From Laguncularia racemosa (lineage: Eukaryota; Streptophyta; Magnoliopsida; Myrtales; Combretaceae): a stretch of DNA of 64,000 nt. Location of the stretch: positions 5,332,001 through 5,396,000 of the forward strand of contig JBBMOL010000016.1 of the NCBI GenBank assembly GCA_037954665.1. Reading direction: 5' to 3'. The position numbers were made by a program, and so were the translations under genes. Shown one piece after another: positions 1-12,200 of the stretch. Each line of letters starts with the position of its first letter. Position 1 is the first letter of the stretch. The notes beneath the pieces were generated by a model that saw nothing but the letters and a program-made list of their open reading frames with translations, was not told the origin of the DNA and made no database searches.

Positions 1-199
1 AAGTTAGCATATCATGGTCCAAAAAATGAAACATTTAGTAGATTCAGATGGAGAGTCTTCCCATAAGAGAGCTTAATTAGTTACAAATCTTATGTAAAAG
101 ATACAGTAATTAGTATTATGAAAAAATAAAATAAAAAAGCCTAAGTAAGAAAATATAAAGCTAATAGATAATCTATCTCTCAATCTACCTCCTCATTAC

Positions 200-1573
200 T
201 ATCGTCAACCTCTATGGAAACATCATCTTCCCACCCACCACCCCCCCGCGGCGATCATCATCATCATCCTCATCCTCATCTACCTCTTTTGTATCATCTC
301 CCTCATCTTCCTCTTCTTCAGAACTAGAGGACACAGCAATAACTGGGTCCTTTCCACCTTTCCTAAATGTTTTAAGAGTAGTGTCGTCAGCTAAACTGGA
401 TTTGGGAGAATATTCATACGTGAATAGATCGACTGGTGGTAAGGAGAAACAAACAATTAGTTTCCCCAAAAAATGTCCAGATCGCACTTCTAAAGCGCTT
501 ATTTTTCTTTCTTTCCTTTTTATTTAGTTTCCTTTCTTCTTCAAATTCTCATTTCAAGTTTTAAATTTCGCTCTCAAGAGATGGGGCCTGGGAAGTAGAT
601 GCAGCACAAGAAGTAGAAACTCCTTTTGGGGGAGTAGAATACCTTGACGAAGTAGAGAGATCAATTAACCTAACCATCCCCCAAAGATGGAATGGGCCAT
701 CAGAAATTTTCGTGGCAAGGATGCCTGGTTCCTCTAGATTAAGGGCTCAAAAAATATCATAAACTTTTAAGAACTTTGTAATATAGCCCCTACAGTATAT
801 CCCCTTGGCTCGAGGATCAATGGCTTGTCGGTGTAGGAACTTAGCAACTTTTAAGCCTATATTGATTTGAGATTTATTAGTCATGTTGTAAAGATGAAAT
901 ATTTTAAAATTGTTTACCACTCCATGGCTACTTTTTTGTCTTCCCATAGTGTGTGCAAAAAGGTGATGAACAACTTTCAAATCAACTTTTTTTATAGATG
1001 ATGCCTTGGACTTAGAAGGGTTATAATGGATTTCTGCCTCACATAGTTGCTCCCAATATTTTGGGCGAACATATTTTCTAGCCAAGTAGTTGGCAATCGC
1101 TGAAATTCCGCTATATTAGATTCTGATACACAATATAAGCCTAAGTACCTCCTAAACTTATATGAAAGGATAGTATGATTCTGTCCTTATGCTTGAAAGG
1201 TGAGACAATAACAATCAAACTTCAATGTTGAGAGAAACTCAAGAGTGATCTCCCTATAAGCTGATTCATTTATCTCAAAGAAAGTAGCTTAAGGCTCGGC
1301 ACTTATTATCTCATGAATTCTTTCATCAATACCATATGCCTTGAGGATTTTCTGGTCAAGATATTCATTATTCCCAAAGGCCAGTGACTTTAATCTTTTT
1401 CATCTGTCCTTACTCCACTATTCATTGGAGTATTTGATAGGCACATCTTTTAATACCTCTTGCTATTGATGAGTTCTTAGCCTCTTGTGAGAGAAGGAGG
1501 TTGTTTCTTGTTGCTGTTGAGATGTGGAAGCTTACTGCTTTGTCTTCTTGTTAGCTACCCTTTTTGTCCCCAT
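200..1573 (-). pseudogene. Athila env-like ORF (plant retrotransposon ORF-1 type), broken
   Basis: Reading starts at an ATG at 1573, directly after a splice-acceptor-like TTTTATGCAG. The N-terminus is basic and Gln-rich. A region around 1400-1100 has phrases such as ILKAYGIDERIHEII and EITLEFLSTLKFDCY, then an open stretch (1085-747) with HHLFAHTMGRQ and RAKGIYCRGYITK. The last piece (487-212) ends in a run of Glu and Asp. The wording and the position downstream of integrase match the env-like ORF of Athila elements, whose function is unproven. Several in-frame stops and at least one frameshift (between about 1130 and 1085) break it. The acidic tail is assigned by position only. Confidence 0.6.
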
Positions 1574-3105
1574 CTGCATAAAAGATGTATATAGGAGTTC
1601 ATGACAACAAGAATCAAAACCTGGCTTTCATAACTTAATGGATATTTAGAATAACTCATATTGATGCTCAATATCTATAGAAGACATGTATAATCAAAGT
1701 ATAACTAGACAAGTATCAATTCTTGAGGATAAAAGCATAAAGGTAAAGCATGTAAGTCAACATAACCTTTTGCAAGGCCATGCGGAAGGTGGGGTAGAAG
1801 TAAAAATAGGTAAAAATTCAAATCAACACAAGTGCGGGAAATTGGTTGTGCACATGGTTGTGTATGAGTTTAAAACAAATGGTTGAACTAAAGCCAGCAT
1901 TAAAGCTCCACAAATTTCTACCTCAACACTTAAATTTGCAAAAACCCTGATTTTGCATACTTAAGAACCTTAGATTTTCAAAGTAAGCACTACAAGTAAA
2001 AAAAAAAAAATGAAAGCTACTTGTATCAAATGATTTCAAAAACAGTTGATTGCACAAAATTGGAAAAAGCCCCAAAAGTTATGAACTCTCCAAAAATGTT
2101 TATGAACCCTAATATCGGATGAGATTCAATATATTTATAGATAGAGCTCATTTAAAATAAAAATAGGCAAAGAAAAACTATTTATGACAATTAAAAACTT
2201 ATCAAGCAAGTAAGCAATTAGTACCACATTCTTATTCATGTGCAAAGACCTATTTGAATGTGGCAAGAATCCATAAAAAAAAAAAAATCGTGTATGCAAT
2301 TACATACGATAGAGAGAAAAGAAAAAAAAAAAACTTACTTGGATTTGTAGTCTAAAGTCTAGTGGATGAAGTAGAAATTGAGGAAGAAGTGTGTAGAGTG
2401 TAAGAATGCAATTTCATGGAGAGGAGAGAGAGGAGAAATATATGTGGTTTGAAGGAAATAACCAATAGAGTGAGGGAGGAACTAAAAGCATGAATATATA
2501 TATGTAGAAACTCTGCATAGGCTTGTGCACGGGCATGCTCGAGGCCATGTGAAACCTATAAGAGGTTGTTTCCTACAAGGTAGCAAAGTGCCCTACCTTC
2601 TGTAAGGCCGTGCTAGAGGCTATGCAGGGTTCCAAAAAGCTATCCGAAGGCTTCTACTGTTGAGGCATGAAGTGCCTTAGCTCTTGCATAGTTGTGCTTG
2701 GGGCTGTGTAGGGCTCTAAAAAGTGTTCAGAAACTCCTCTTTATATGTGCATGACTTTGAGCATTGCTTGTGCTCAAATTTATGCAGATATTTAAAAATT
2801 ATACAGAATTCAAGTAAAACTCTCCAAGTTATTTGATTCTTGTGATTGTTCATTGTGTACCTTAACATAAGTAAAATAACATGAAAATAACTTACTAAGT
2901 ACACTTGAGAAGTTAAAGCTTGAATTTTCTTGCTTATTATTGATGTTTCCCCATGCTTAAGGATTAACTCTTATTCCCCTTAAGTAAACTTACTTCCTCC
3001 CTTACAAATCTACAATTTTTTTAAGAAAAAAGACTTAGGATATTGAAATAAAGATGAAACAAAAAAAACTTAACATACCTAAATTAGTCATGGGTTGCCT
3101 CTAAA
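1574..3105 (-). promoter_or_regulatory. Pol-to-env spacer with candidate promoter, leader and intron
   Basis: This non-coding stretch between the integrase remnant and the env-like ORF has, in minus-strand order, degenerate CACGG-type repeats (about 2730-2510), a TA-rich box near 2500, a CT-rich leader (about 2450-2400), a donor-like CCAAGTAAGT near 2340, an acceptor-like TTTTTACTTGTAG near 1995, and a second acceptor at 1574-1583 just before the ORF's ATG. This fits expression of the env-like ORF from its own or a spliced RNA. The motifs are short and transcription is inferred, not shown. Confidence 0.35.
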
Positions 3106-3159
3106 GAAGCATACTTTTTTAATGTCATTGACTCGATATCCTTCACTTTTTTTTTTTAG

Positions 3160-4048
3160 CTAAATATCTAATAATTTGAGTCTAGATTCCTCTTGATATT
3201 CATATTCTGTTTCATCTCCTATGTACAGCTTTAGTTTATGGCCGTTCACTTTGAAATCATCATGTTCTGGGTGTTCGAGCTCCATTGTACCATGTGGGAG
3301 GACCTTTTTTACTGCAAAAGGACTAGACCATCTTGATTTCAACTTTCTAGGAAAAAGTTTCAATCGACAATTAAAGAAAAGCACTTAGTTCCCTTCCTCA
3401 AACTCCTTTGGATGGCGGATGTGCATATCATGATATTTCTTTGTCCTTTCTTTGTATATCTTTATATTCTCATATACTTGCCTTCTCTACTTATCTCTTT
3501 GAGGTGTGACTTCTTCTATAACATTAAGTTGCTTAGTAAATGCCTTAATCTCTAGGTTGTTTATGTCTTTCTCCTCTCCTCGTATCAAGCTTAGTTCTAA
3601 CTCATCTTTAGATATGATCTCTTCAACATGCTCATCTACTGAGGAATCAACACTATCGACAGAATAGCATGAATCATTAACAAACATGGAGTGCTTCATG
3701 GTTGCAAACATCTTAATTACCAACTCTTCGTCTCTTATTTTCGGTGTAAGCTTACTTTCGTCCATATCAATCACTGCCCTTACAATGGTAAGGAATGGTC
3801 TTTTGAGGATTGAGGGCATATCCTTGTCCTCATCTATGTTTAGAATCACAAAATCAATAGGGTATATGAAGTTTCCTACCTTTATCAAGACATCCTTAAT
3901 GATCCTCGTAGAGACTTTCACAGATTGGTCAGTAAGCTATAGACTCATTCTGGTGGGCTTAGGGTCAGCTAACCCCAATTTCTTAAAGAAAGATTATGGC
4001 ATCAGATTAACACTTGCCCTAAGATCGGTTAAGGCTTCATCAACATAA
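3160..4048 (-). pseudogene. Athila protease region fused to integrase C-terminus (internal deletion)
   Basis: From 3921 to 3490 the frame encodes the Athila post-gag/protease region (YPIDFVILNIDED, SILKRPFLTIVRAVID). The same frame then continues into an integrase tail (VYENIKIYKERTKKYHDMHI, then KLFPRKLKSRWSSPFAVKKV and FKVNGHKLKLYIG), ending at 3160. The separation between the two open blocks is a multiple of three. Only two TAG stops, at 3487-3489 and near 3385, interrupt it. RT, RNase H and the integrase zinc-binding and catalytic core, normally about 2.5-3 kb, are absent. An in-frame internal deletion explains this best. Not functional. Confidence 0.72.
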
Positions 4049-4049
4049 A

Positions 4050-5904
4050 TATCACTAACCAAACACGAAATTGTAAAACTACCTAGATCCTTTACCTATA
4101 GAGGAAGTTTTTTTTTTTTTAATGATGGACCGACTTCTACTGTAGAAACATCCTTTAACTTCCGCTTGATAGATACGAGTTCTTTTAGAAACTTAATGTA
4201 TTTTAGTGTCTGCAAAAGCACCTCAACAAATGGGATATTAATATGCAGTTCTTTAAAAAGTTGAAGGAATTTACCAAACTACTCCTTGTCTTTGTTTTAA
4301 TCAAGGCGAGCTAGATATGAAATTTTTGGCACATACTCTTTGAAAACTGGTGGTGATTTCTTTTCATGTTCTCTCTTCTCAGTTTCCACCTTATTCTCCT
4401 CAAAAGACTGATTGTCTTCTTTTCTTTGCTTAGATTCCTTTTCAATTCGTAGTTCCTTTTCACTCCTCAAGGTTATGGCATTTGCCTATTCCCTTGGATT
4501 ATTCTCAATATTACTATAGAGAGAGCCTGATTGCCTTTCAAACATCATCTTGGCCAATTGACCAATTCACTTCTCAAGGTTGTGAATAGAAGCCTCTTAG
4601 TTTTGATGTCTTGTCTTAGAGCTTTAAATGAATTGACTCATCAGATCTTCCAAACCAGTCTTCTTCTCTTGTTAAGGTAGTTGGATTGATGGATGGGGCA
4701 TAGGCTAGTAAGGTGGCATTTGTTGCTTTTGGAATCTTAGTGGAGGAAAGTTAGATCTCTAGGCATTCTGATTACTATAAGAGAGGTTGGGGTGGTTTTT
4801 CATGCCAGGATTATAGGTGTTACTATACGGGTTATATTGTTGCCTATTTTGATTCCCAAGGTGATCTACTTGCTCATATTGCTCATAGAAGTCTATACTC
4901 TCACTAAAATCTCCTACCCAGGGTTATGATCCTCAAGAATTCTTAAGGGTAGAAACTTGGTAGCTGAGAGCCTTCATCTTCCCCACCAAAGTAGTCATGA
5001 GATCTACTTCATACTTATCTGCCACTTTTTGCTTGCCTCTATTGTTGCCCTATTGATAATTATTTTTAGTCATATCAACAAAAAGTTTCAAAAATTCTTT
5101 TGAGGTCTTGAAATTTAATGTATCGCCAGTTATGGCATCTACCGGCTAACCAATGGTTAGGTTAAGTCCATTAAAAAAGGTCTAAACCTGTATCCATGTG
5201 GGTAGTTGATGGTGTTAGCACTTTCTCAACAATTTTGTCTATCTTTGCCAAGCATTATACATGGTCTCACCATCTTGTTACATGAATGATGCAATGTCAT
5301 TTCGGAACTTGGTTGTCTTGCAAGGAGGAAAGTATTTATCTAGAAATTGTTTTACTATGTCATCCCATGTAGTTAAAGCTCTAAGACCCAACAGTTGAAG
5401 CCAATTTTTAACCTTACCCCTTAGTGGGAAAGGGAATAATCTAATACACACTGCTTCATCCGTTAGCCCATTATTCTTAAAGGTCTCACAAATTTCTAAG
5501 AACGTTTAAATGTGAGCATAAGGGTCCTCATCCAGTAATCTATCAAATTGATAGTATTGCTGCAAGAGTTGAATAACCACACCCTTGATTTCGAAATTGT
5601 TAGCCCCAATGGGAGGCTTCGCAATAGTCGACCTTGCATAATCTAGATTGGTCTTAGGTAGGTCCTCAACCATTATTTCCTATGTTTCCTCTTTAATATT
5701 CTCTAGTAATTCTATCCCACTATCTAAAGATTCTTCAATTAATTCCTCTTCCTTTACTACTATCATGACTTTTATAATAAGTGTTTCTCCCTCAATTGCT
5801 GATTGTCCAAAAGATCCAGTAATCATGTTCTTCCGAATCTTACGAAGTGTTATCTTAATCTCAAGGTTTAGATTAAGAATGTTAGAAGGGAAATTCATTG
5901 TCAT
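4050..5904 (-). pseudogene. Athila gag, broken by many stops
   Basis: The minus strand from about 5904 encodes an Athila-like gag start. A typical Retrotrans_gag core follows at about 5450-5200, with phrases such as LFPFPLRGKVKNWLQLL, TTWDDIVKQFLDKYFPP and TKFRNDIASF. A proline, Gln and Asn-rich part lies at about 4950-4650. Downstream it runs toward the protease block. Gag would form the particle shell and bind the element RNA. Many in-frame stops and some frame changes are present, so no full gag can be made. The family call is good; exact boundaries are approximate. Confidence 0.65.
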
Positions 5905-6025
5905 GCACTACAGAAGCAATAGTCACGAGTTAGAGTATTCAAAAGATGAGAAGAGTAGAACGAAATAAAATAAATGATTAAAATAGCAGATAACAAGGTT
6001 TTTCCTAATATTGTTTTGCCAGATC

Positions 6026-6043
6026 CCTGGCAACAGTGCCAAA
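6026..6043 (-). other. Athila primer binding site (tRNA-Asp type)
   Basis: On the minus strand this reads TGGCACTGTTGCCAGGGA, two nucleotides short of the tRNA-Asp-type site usual in Athila (TGGCGCCGTTGCCGGGGA). The differences are transitions. It lies just inside the LTR end, after the AGTTT linker typical of Athila. Confidence 0.7.
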
Positions 6044-6049
6044 AACTTG

Positions 6050-7277
6050 ATGGTTGCTCTTCCAATCGTATCAAATTATAAATTTATAAACCTAAAGAAA
6101 TCTAACAATCGAGCTAAGCAAGTGTACTTATCTAATGCAATATAAATTGCAATGGGTGTCGTTCTCAAAGATCTTAAAAATAAGTACTAGTATTACCATT
6201 TTTCTACTATCTAATCTAAATCTTAATATGAGATTAATAAATTAAGCAACTAATTAACTAATCTAACAATCTTAAGATTAATTATAATCTCTTTAATAGA
6301 TCAATTCAATTATAAAAACATACCTTTTATCTTGATCTACTATAAACCTTAGCTTTCTTATAATAGGGTATTGATTAACAATTTGTTTATGCTTTACACT
6401 ATAGGAATTCTCAATTAAACTAATTATTCCCTCACATTAATTAATTCTTAACCTTACACGGAATAGTGGAAACCTCTCCCTCACTATCACCATATTAGAT
6501 TTCATTAAAGTTCATAATTCCTAAGTAAATATTTAATTTTTGTACAGAAAATCAAAGTTTTCCTACTTTTAGGTAAAACATACAATCTTTCTATTCATAA
6601 AGATCTATCCTATTAGATGAGACCTTTCTATATCTAACACAAATCATACATTCAATTAATTTACACGCGTAAATTAATCACAAAACAATTAAAATACATG
6701 AATAGATACAAAGGCATAAACCTTGTATTAATCAATAAACAATTTAATCACATGGTTTAAAGTTTCACAAGTTGTAGGGTATATAAATCTATTCCTTCAT
6801 GGAATTTACAATATTCACAAAGAATCTAGAAAAATAACAAGTAATCATGATAAAAAGAATAAACCTTTGTAAATGTTTTGTGATCTCCAATGATGCTCAA
6901 ATGATTGCTCTCTTCAAATTCATAAATTTGCTCTCCTAGGGTTTTTAGAGTGACTTTGAATGATAAAAAGTCCAAAATCCCTAATTTTCTAAATAAAGCA
7001 AGTATTTATAAACTAAGAAACAGGGTAGCATGCACAACCTAGTGCACGCCTGTGCTTGGGGTTGTGTTCTCTAGAACAAAGTGAATTTCTAACATTTGAG
7101 GTTCTGCATGGTCTCCTACATAATTGTGCTCAAGGTTGTGCACTTTGAAATTCCTTCACTGTCTTCTCTGGTTAAATTTCTTCTTTCAACACTACTCTCT
7201 ACATAGCTTGTGCAGCAGCTAAGGCACAATTTCAAGATGCATTCTGATCACTTTTTGCCCTCTAGCATTAGTGTTTG
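6050..7277 (-). repeat. Athila 5' LTR, inner part (before the insertion)
   Basis: The LTR ends in CA at 6050 on the minus strand (reading ACCATCA, then AGTTTTTGGC). A TATA-like TTTATAAATA lies near 7000-7012, and degenerate CACG-type repeats lie upstream at about 7030-7140. The LTR is interrupted at 7277 by another element and resumes at 13547. The last five bases, 7273-7277 (GTTTG), are the insertion's target duplication. Confidence 0.7.
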
Positions 7278-7701
7278 TGATGGGAATCAGCTAACATCAA
7301 GAGTTCAAGAGTCAAAATCCAATGACCCGTTACATGGTATTGGAGGTCCAATGACAAGAGCTAGAGCTAAGCGGATGAGAGAAGCTTTGCAAGGATTAGT
7401 GATGGAGCTGCAAGAGAAGGAACCGAGCTTTACCAAAGGAGAATCGACATTTATTCACATAATCTAAGCTTTGCAAGCAAGGCCGGTTCTCTCGGGATCC
7501 TCTTTAGAAGCTTGGATTATGTGAATAAATGTCGATTCTCCCATGGTAAAGCTCGGTTCCTTCTCTTGCAGCTCCATCACTAATCCTTGCAAAGCTTCTC
7601 TCATCCGCTTAGCTCTAGCTCTTGTCATTGGACCTCCAATACCATGTAACGGGTCATTGGATTTTGACTCTTGAACTCTTGATGTTAGCTGATTCCCGTC
7701 A
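7278..7701. repeat. 194-bp palindrome made from the LTR start
   Basis: The left arm is 7278-7471 and the right arm 7508-7701, with a 36-bp spacer. The arms are inverted copies of the first 194 bp of the element's LTR and differ at only a few positions. The right arm is the true 3' LTR start, after the polypurine tract. The left arm is the extra inverted copy, and its TGATGGG end abuts the target duplication. It also carries an 85-codon plus-strand reading frame that simply repeats the pol C-terminus. Confidence 0.92.
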
Positions 7702-10700
7702 TTCCCTCCTTCCTCGAAAAGATTCGTCCTCGAATCACCTGCATCATATAGAGTAAGGTCAGAAACATTAAAAGTTGCGCTTACATTACCATAGTGACTT
7801 GGTAAGTCAATCTTGTAAGCGTTATCATTGATGCGTTCCAACACTTGGAATGGCCCATCTCCCCTAGGGTGCAACTTAGATTTTCGCTGTTCAGCAAATC
7901 GCTCCTTTCTCAGATGCACCCACACCCAATCTCCTGGATGAAAGACAACCTTCACACGACCCTTATTGGCCTGGCGAGCATAATGCTCATTCTTCTTCTC
8001 AATGTTAGCCCGCACCTGAGCATGCAATTCCCGCACAAATTCTGCCTTTTTCTTTCCATCAAGATCAACAAAGTCATTAACAGGCAAAGGCAAAATATCC
8101 AGTGGAGTCAAAGGATTAAAACCATACACAATCTCAAATGGAGAGTAAGATGTAGTGGAATGCACAGTCCTATTATATGCAAATTCTACATGGGGTAGAC
8201 ATTTCTCCCATTGTTTCAAATTTTGATGAATCACAGCACGCAACAAGGTTGAAAGAGTCCTATTAACTACTTCGGTCTGACCATCAGTTTGAGGGTGTGC
8301 AACAGTAGAGAACAACAACTTAGTGCCTAGCCTATTCCACAGAGTACGCCAAAAATGACTCAAGAATTTCACATCCCTATCACTCACAATAGAATTGGGC
8401 AATCCATGCAATCGCACAATCTCTCTAAAGAACAAATCAGCAATATGTTGTGCATCATTAGATTTAGAATAGGCAATGAAATGAGCCATCTTGCTAAACT
8501 TATCAACAACAACAAATATGCTATCTTTTCCACTTTGAGACCGTGGTAACCCTAACACAAAATCCATAGAAATGTCAGTCCAGGGTTGATTAGGCACGGG
8601 TAAGGGAATGTATTCTCCATGGGGCATTACTTTGGATTTAGCCTGTCTACATGTAATGCACTTGTCACACACGGTTTGCACATCATGCTTCATTTTTGGC
8701 CAATAAAAGTGTTCATGCAAAATATCCAAAGTCTTTTTAACACCAAAGTGTCCCATTAAACCACCCCCATGTGTTTCCCTCACAAGCAATTCACGCACAG
8801 AACTTTTAGGTACACACAACCTATCTTTCTTAAACAAGTACCCATCATGCCTATAAAAGTCAGCATATCCAGACTCAGCACAAGCAACCCAAATTTGACC
8901 AAAATTAGCATCAGTCTCATACAATTCCTTAATGAGTTCAAATCCAAGCAATCTAGTATGCAAAGAAGTCAAAAGTGAATACCTTCGAGAAAGTGCATCA
9001 GCTACCACATTCTCTTTTCCTTGCTTGTATTTAATCACATACGGAAATGTCTCAATGAACTCCAGCCACTTTGCATGTCTTTTGTTCAACTTACCTTGAG
9101 TTTTCAGAAACTTCAAACTCTCATGATCGGAATGAATGATGAACTCCTTAGGCCATAGGTAATGTTGCCAAGTTTGCAAGGTCCTCACCAGAGCATATAA
9201 CTCCTTGTCATAGACTGGGTAATTTAATGCAGCGCCACTGAGTTTTTCGCTAAAATAAGCGATCGGTTTAGATTCCTGCATCAAAACACCACCAATACCT
9301 TTCCTAGAAGCATCGCATTCAATTTCAAAAACCTTCTCAAAATTAGGTAGAATAAGTAATGGTGCATTAGTCAACTTACCTTTCAAAACATTAAAAGCCT
9401 CCTCATGCACTTTAGTCCACCTAAACTCAGCATTCTTCTTAACAAGATCATTTAAAGGAGCAGCTATAGAACTAAAGTTCCTAACAAACCTCCTATAAAA
9501 ACTTGCTAATCCATGAAAGCTCCTGACCTCACTTGCGTTCCTAGGTGTTGGCCACTCCCTGATCGCCTTCACCTATTCTTCATCCATAGCAATCCCATCT
9601 GCACCTACAACAAATCCAAGAAAAACTACAGATTCCATACAAAAGGTGCACTTCTTCAAGTTTGCATACAACTTGTTTTCTCGCAAAACAGTAAACACAC
9701 TTTGTAAATGCTGAATATGTTCATTTAAAGTCGTGCTGTAAACTAAGATATCATCAAAGTAGACAACAACAAATTTTCCAATGAAAACGCGAAGAACATG
9801 ATTCATCAACCTCATAAATGTGCTAAGCGCATTTGTTAATCCAAAAGGCATTACCATCCACTCATATAAGCCATGTTTAGTTTTAAAAGCCGTTTTCCAC
9901 TCATCTCCCTCTTTCATGCGAATTTGGTAATAACCATTCTTTAAATCAATTTTGGAAAACAAACAGGCACCATGCAACTCATCAAGCATATCATCAAGTC
10001 TAGGGATAGGATGTCTATACTTAACTGTGATCTTGTTGATTGCTCGACAGTCAACACACATCCGCCATGTTCCATCCTTCTTGGGAACCAGGATGACAGG
10101 AACTGAGCATGGACTGAGGCTTTCTCTCACAAACCCCTTCTCTACTAGATCATCAACCTGCCTTTGGATCTCCTTAGTTTCCTCTGGATTGGCCCGATAA
10201 GCTGGCCGATTAGGAATGGAAACACCCGGGATAAAGTCAATCTGGTGCTCAATGCCTCTTTTTGGAGGCAATCCCTTTGGTACCTCCTCAGGAAACAAGT
10301 CCTCATATTCCTGCAAAAGAGACACAACCACACTTGGCAAAGAAGAGTTAAGGTTAGTAGTAGTAAAATACAAATCCTTGTACATGAGTACAAGTAGTTG
10401 TTTCCTGGCCACTATTGCACTCTTAACCTCACTTTTTCTCTCAACCACACTCTCTCCTGCAATTTTCTCTCCACTCAGTGTGTTAAGCTCTTCACTCTCT
10501 TGGCTCACAAGTGTTTGCCTCTCACTCTTTCTCTCTTTTTCACTCTTTTCTTGTCCACTCAAGTGTTTCTCTCTAAACTCTTTTGCTAGCCTCACTTGAT
10601 CCTCACAAGCCTCCCATGGTTTTTGGGGAGTTAGAACCACATTTCTCTTGTTTAAAACAAAAGAGTAATGGTTCTTGTATCCATCATACATTACCCTCCG

Positions 10701-10706
10701 ATCGAA
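7464..10706 (-). pseudogene. Nested Gypsy pol: RT, RNase H, integrase
   Basis: The frame continues from gag-protease. RT (about 10250-9600) has MPFGLTNA and the catalytic YFDD. RNase H (about 9350-8960) has FEIECDAS, YDKELYAL, HSDHESLKF and VADALSRR. Integrase has an HHCC zinc domain (HGGGLMGHFG through CDKCITCRQ) and all three DDE residues (DISMDF, VSDRDVKF, TDGQTEVVNR). The C-terminal domain (GDWVWVHLRKERF) is followed by a GPMTRARAKR motif encoded in the LTR. One TAG at 9573-9575 splits RT from RNase H, in a spot where relatives have a Lys or Gln. The final codons (GLACKA) come from the palindrome junction and differ from the 5' LTR version, which ends EWRTAADTVPSTA. Confidence 0.88.
7702..7715 (-). 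other. Polypurine tract of the nested element
   Basis: The minus strand reads GAGGAAGGAGGGAA directly before the LTR start TGACGGG. This is the expected plus-strand primer position. It also lies within the coding frame of the pol C-terminus. Confidence 0.75.
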
Positions 10707-12200
10707 CTACCATGGTCGCCCCAACAATATGTGACTAGCCTGCATGGGAACTACATCACACATCACCTCATCATGATAACTCCCAATAGAAAATGAAATA
10801 AGGACTTGCCTGGTCACCTTCACTTCCCCACACTCATTCAACCACTGTAACCGGTATGGTTTCTGATGCTTCGAAGTTTTTAACCTCAACTTATCAACCA
10901 ATAAGGTACTAGCAACGTTAGTACAGCTACCACTATCAATGATCAAGCTGCATACCTTCTTCTGCACATGACACCGGGTGTGAAAAATATGCTCACGCTG
11001 AACCCCTTCACCATCATCCTTAGGCTGAGTACTAAGGACTCGCCTAGTAACTAGCAATTCCCCACTCACGGGTCCCTCAACGTCCACATCACTACAATCC
11101 TCCAATGGTGGCATGTCGTCATCACTGGAACTAATACTCTCCACATCTCCATTATCCCGAATGATCATGGTCCTTTGATTTGGACATTGAGATGCAATAT
11201 GTCCAAACCCCTGAAACCTGAAACATTTGACATCACGAGTTCTAGTGAATGGTTTAGTGTCAGATTTACCTTTAGAGGAAGTAACTGAATTTTTGGCCTT
11301 CGCATCCTCTTTTGGTTTTGAGTCTACAGTGTTCTTCTTCCAATTTGACTTCCATGAAGAGTTAGAAGTCGCCCAAGATTTAGAATTCCCCTTATACTTT
11401 AACCGCTTCTCGACCTTGATCGCCTTATGCAGCAATTCCTCAATATCCACATAATGTTGTAAGTCTACTACATCAGCGATCTCCCGATTTAACCCATTGA
11501 GGAATCTAGCCATTGTAGCCTCATCTTCCTCATCCACGTTAGCTCTAATAATAGCTATCTCCATCTCCTTATAATAGTCCTCTACACTTTGGGACCCTTG
11601 TGTCAACCCCTGTAATTTCCTATGCAAATCCCTATAATAATGACTAGGGATAAACCTCTTCCGCATAATTGTTTTCATCTCATTCCAAGTGCCAACAGGC
11701 CTCTCACCATACCTTCTCCTATTACGCACCAGCTGATCCCACCATACACTGGCATAATCAAAAAATTCAATTGCAGCTAACTTTATCTTCTTCTCCTCAC
11801 TGTAATTATGGCAATCAAATACATGGTCCACTTTTCTCTCCCACTCCAAATACAGCTCTGGATCATTCTTCCCTTAAAAGGAAGGTATCTTCATCTTAAT
11901 ACTACCCAAATTACCATCTCGCCGTTGGGTGTCTCTTCTCTCCCTCATGAAACCATATTCCCCTGAATCTGTATCCTCATTCTCTTCTATACTCACTCCA
12001 CCTCTTGAATGCCTATTAGTTCTTCTCCCCACAACATTACTACCTGACGGTTCCCTACTCTGCTCCATCTTATCCAACCTTTCATGAACTTGCTCCATTT
12101 CAGCACTCAGCATTTTTCTCATCTCACCGAATAATGCCTCAAACATCAATTTCTTATCTACGCCTCCCTTCTCTCCATTAGTAGGACTTTGATCAGACAT
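10707..12200 (-). pseudogene. Nested Gypsy gag and protease
   Basis: The ATG is at 12200. A basic/acidic N-terminus leads into the Retrotrans_gag core (DYASVWWDQL, MRKRFIPSHYYRDL, SVEDYYKEMEIA, MARFLNGLNREIA), a Lys/Ser-rich linker, one zinc knuckle and a protease with IIDSGSCTNVAS. It ends at ILLGRPW. The zinc knuckle reads CFRFQGFGHIASQC, so the second Cys of the CCHC pattern is Phe. TAA at 11874-11876 and TAG at 10707-10709 interrupt the frame; relatives usually have Gln at both. There are no frameshifts. It would make the particle shell and process the polyprotein, but is broken here. Confidence 0.85.

Noticed and set aside
7210..7467. 85-codon plus-strand frame with the same motif
   Set aside because: It is the inverted LTR arm of the palindrome, not an independent gene.
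10216..10599. 127-codon plus-strand open frame, Ser/Leu-rich
   Set aside because: It lies opposite the clear gag-pol frame of the nested element and is low-complexity; a shadow frame.
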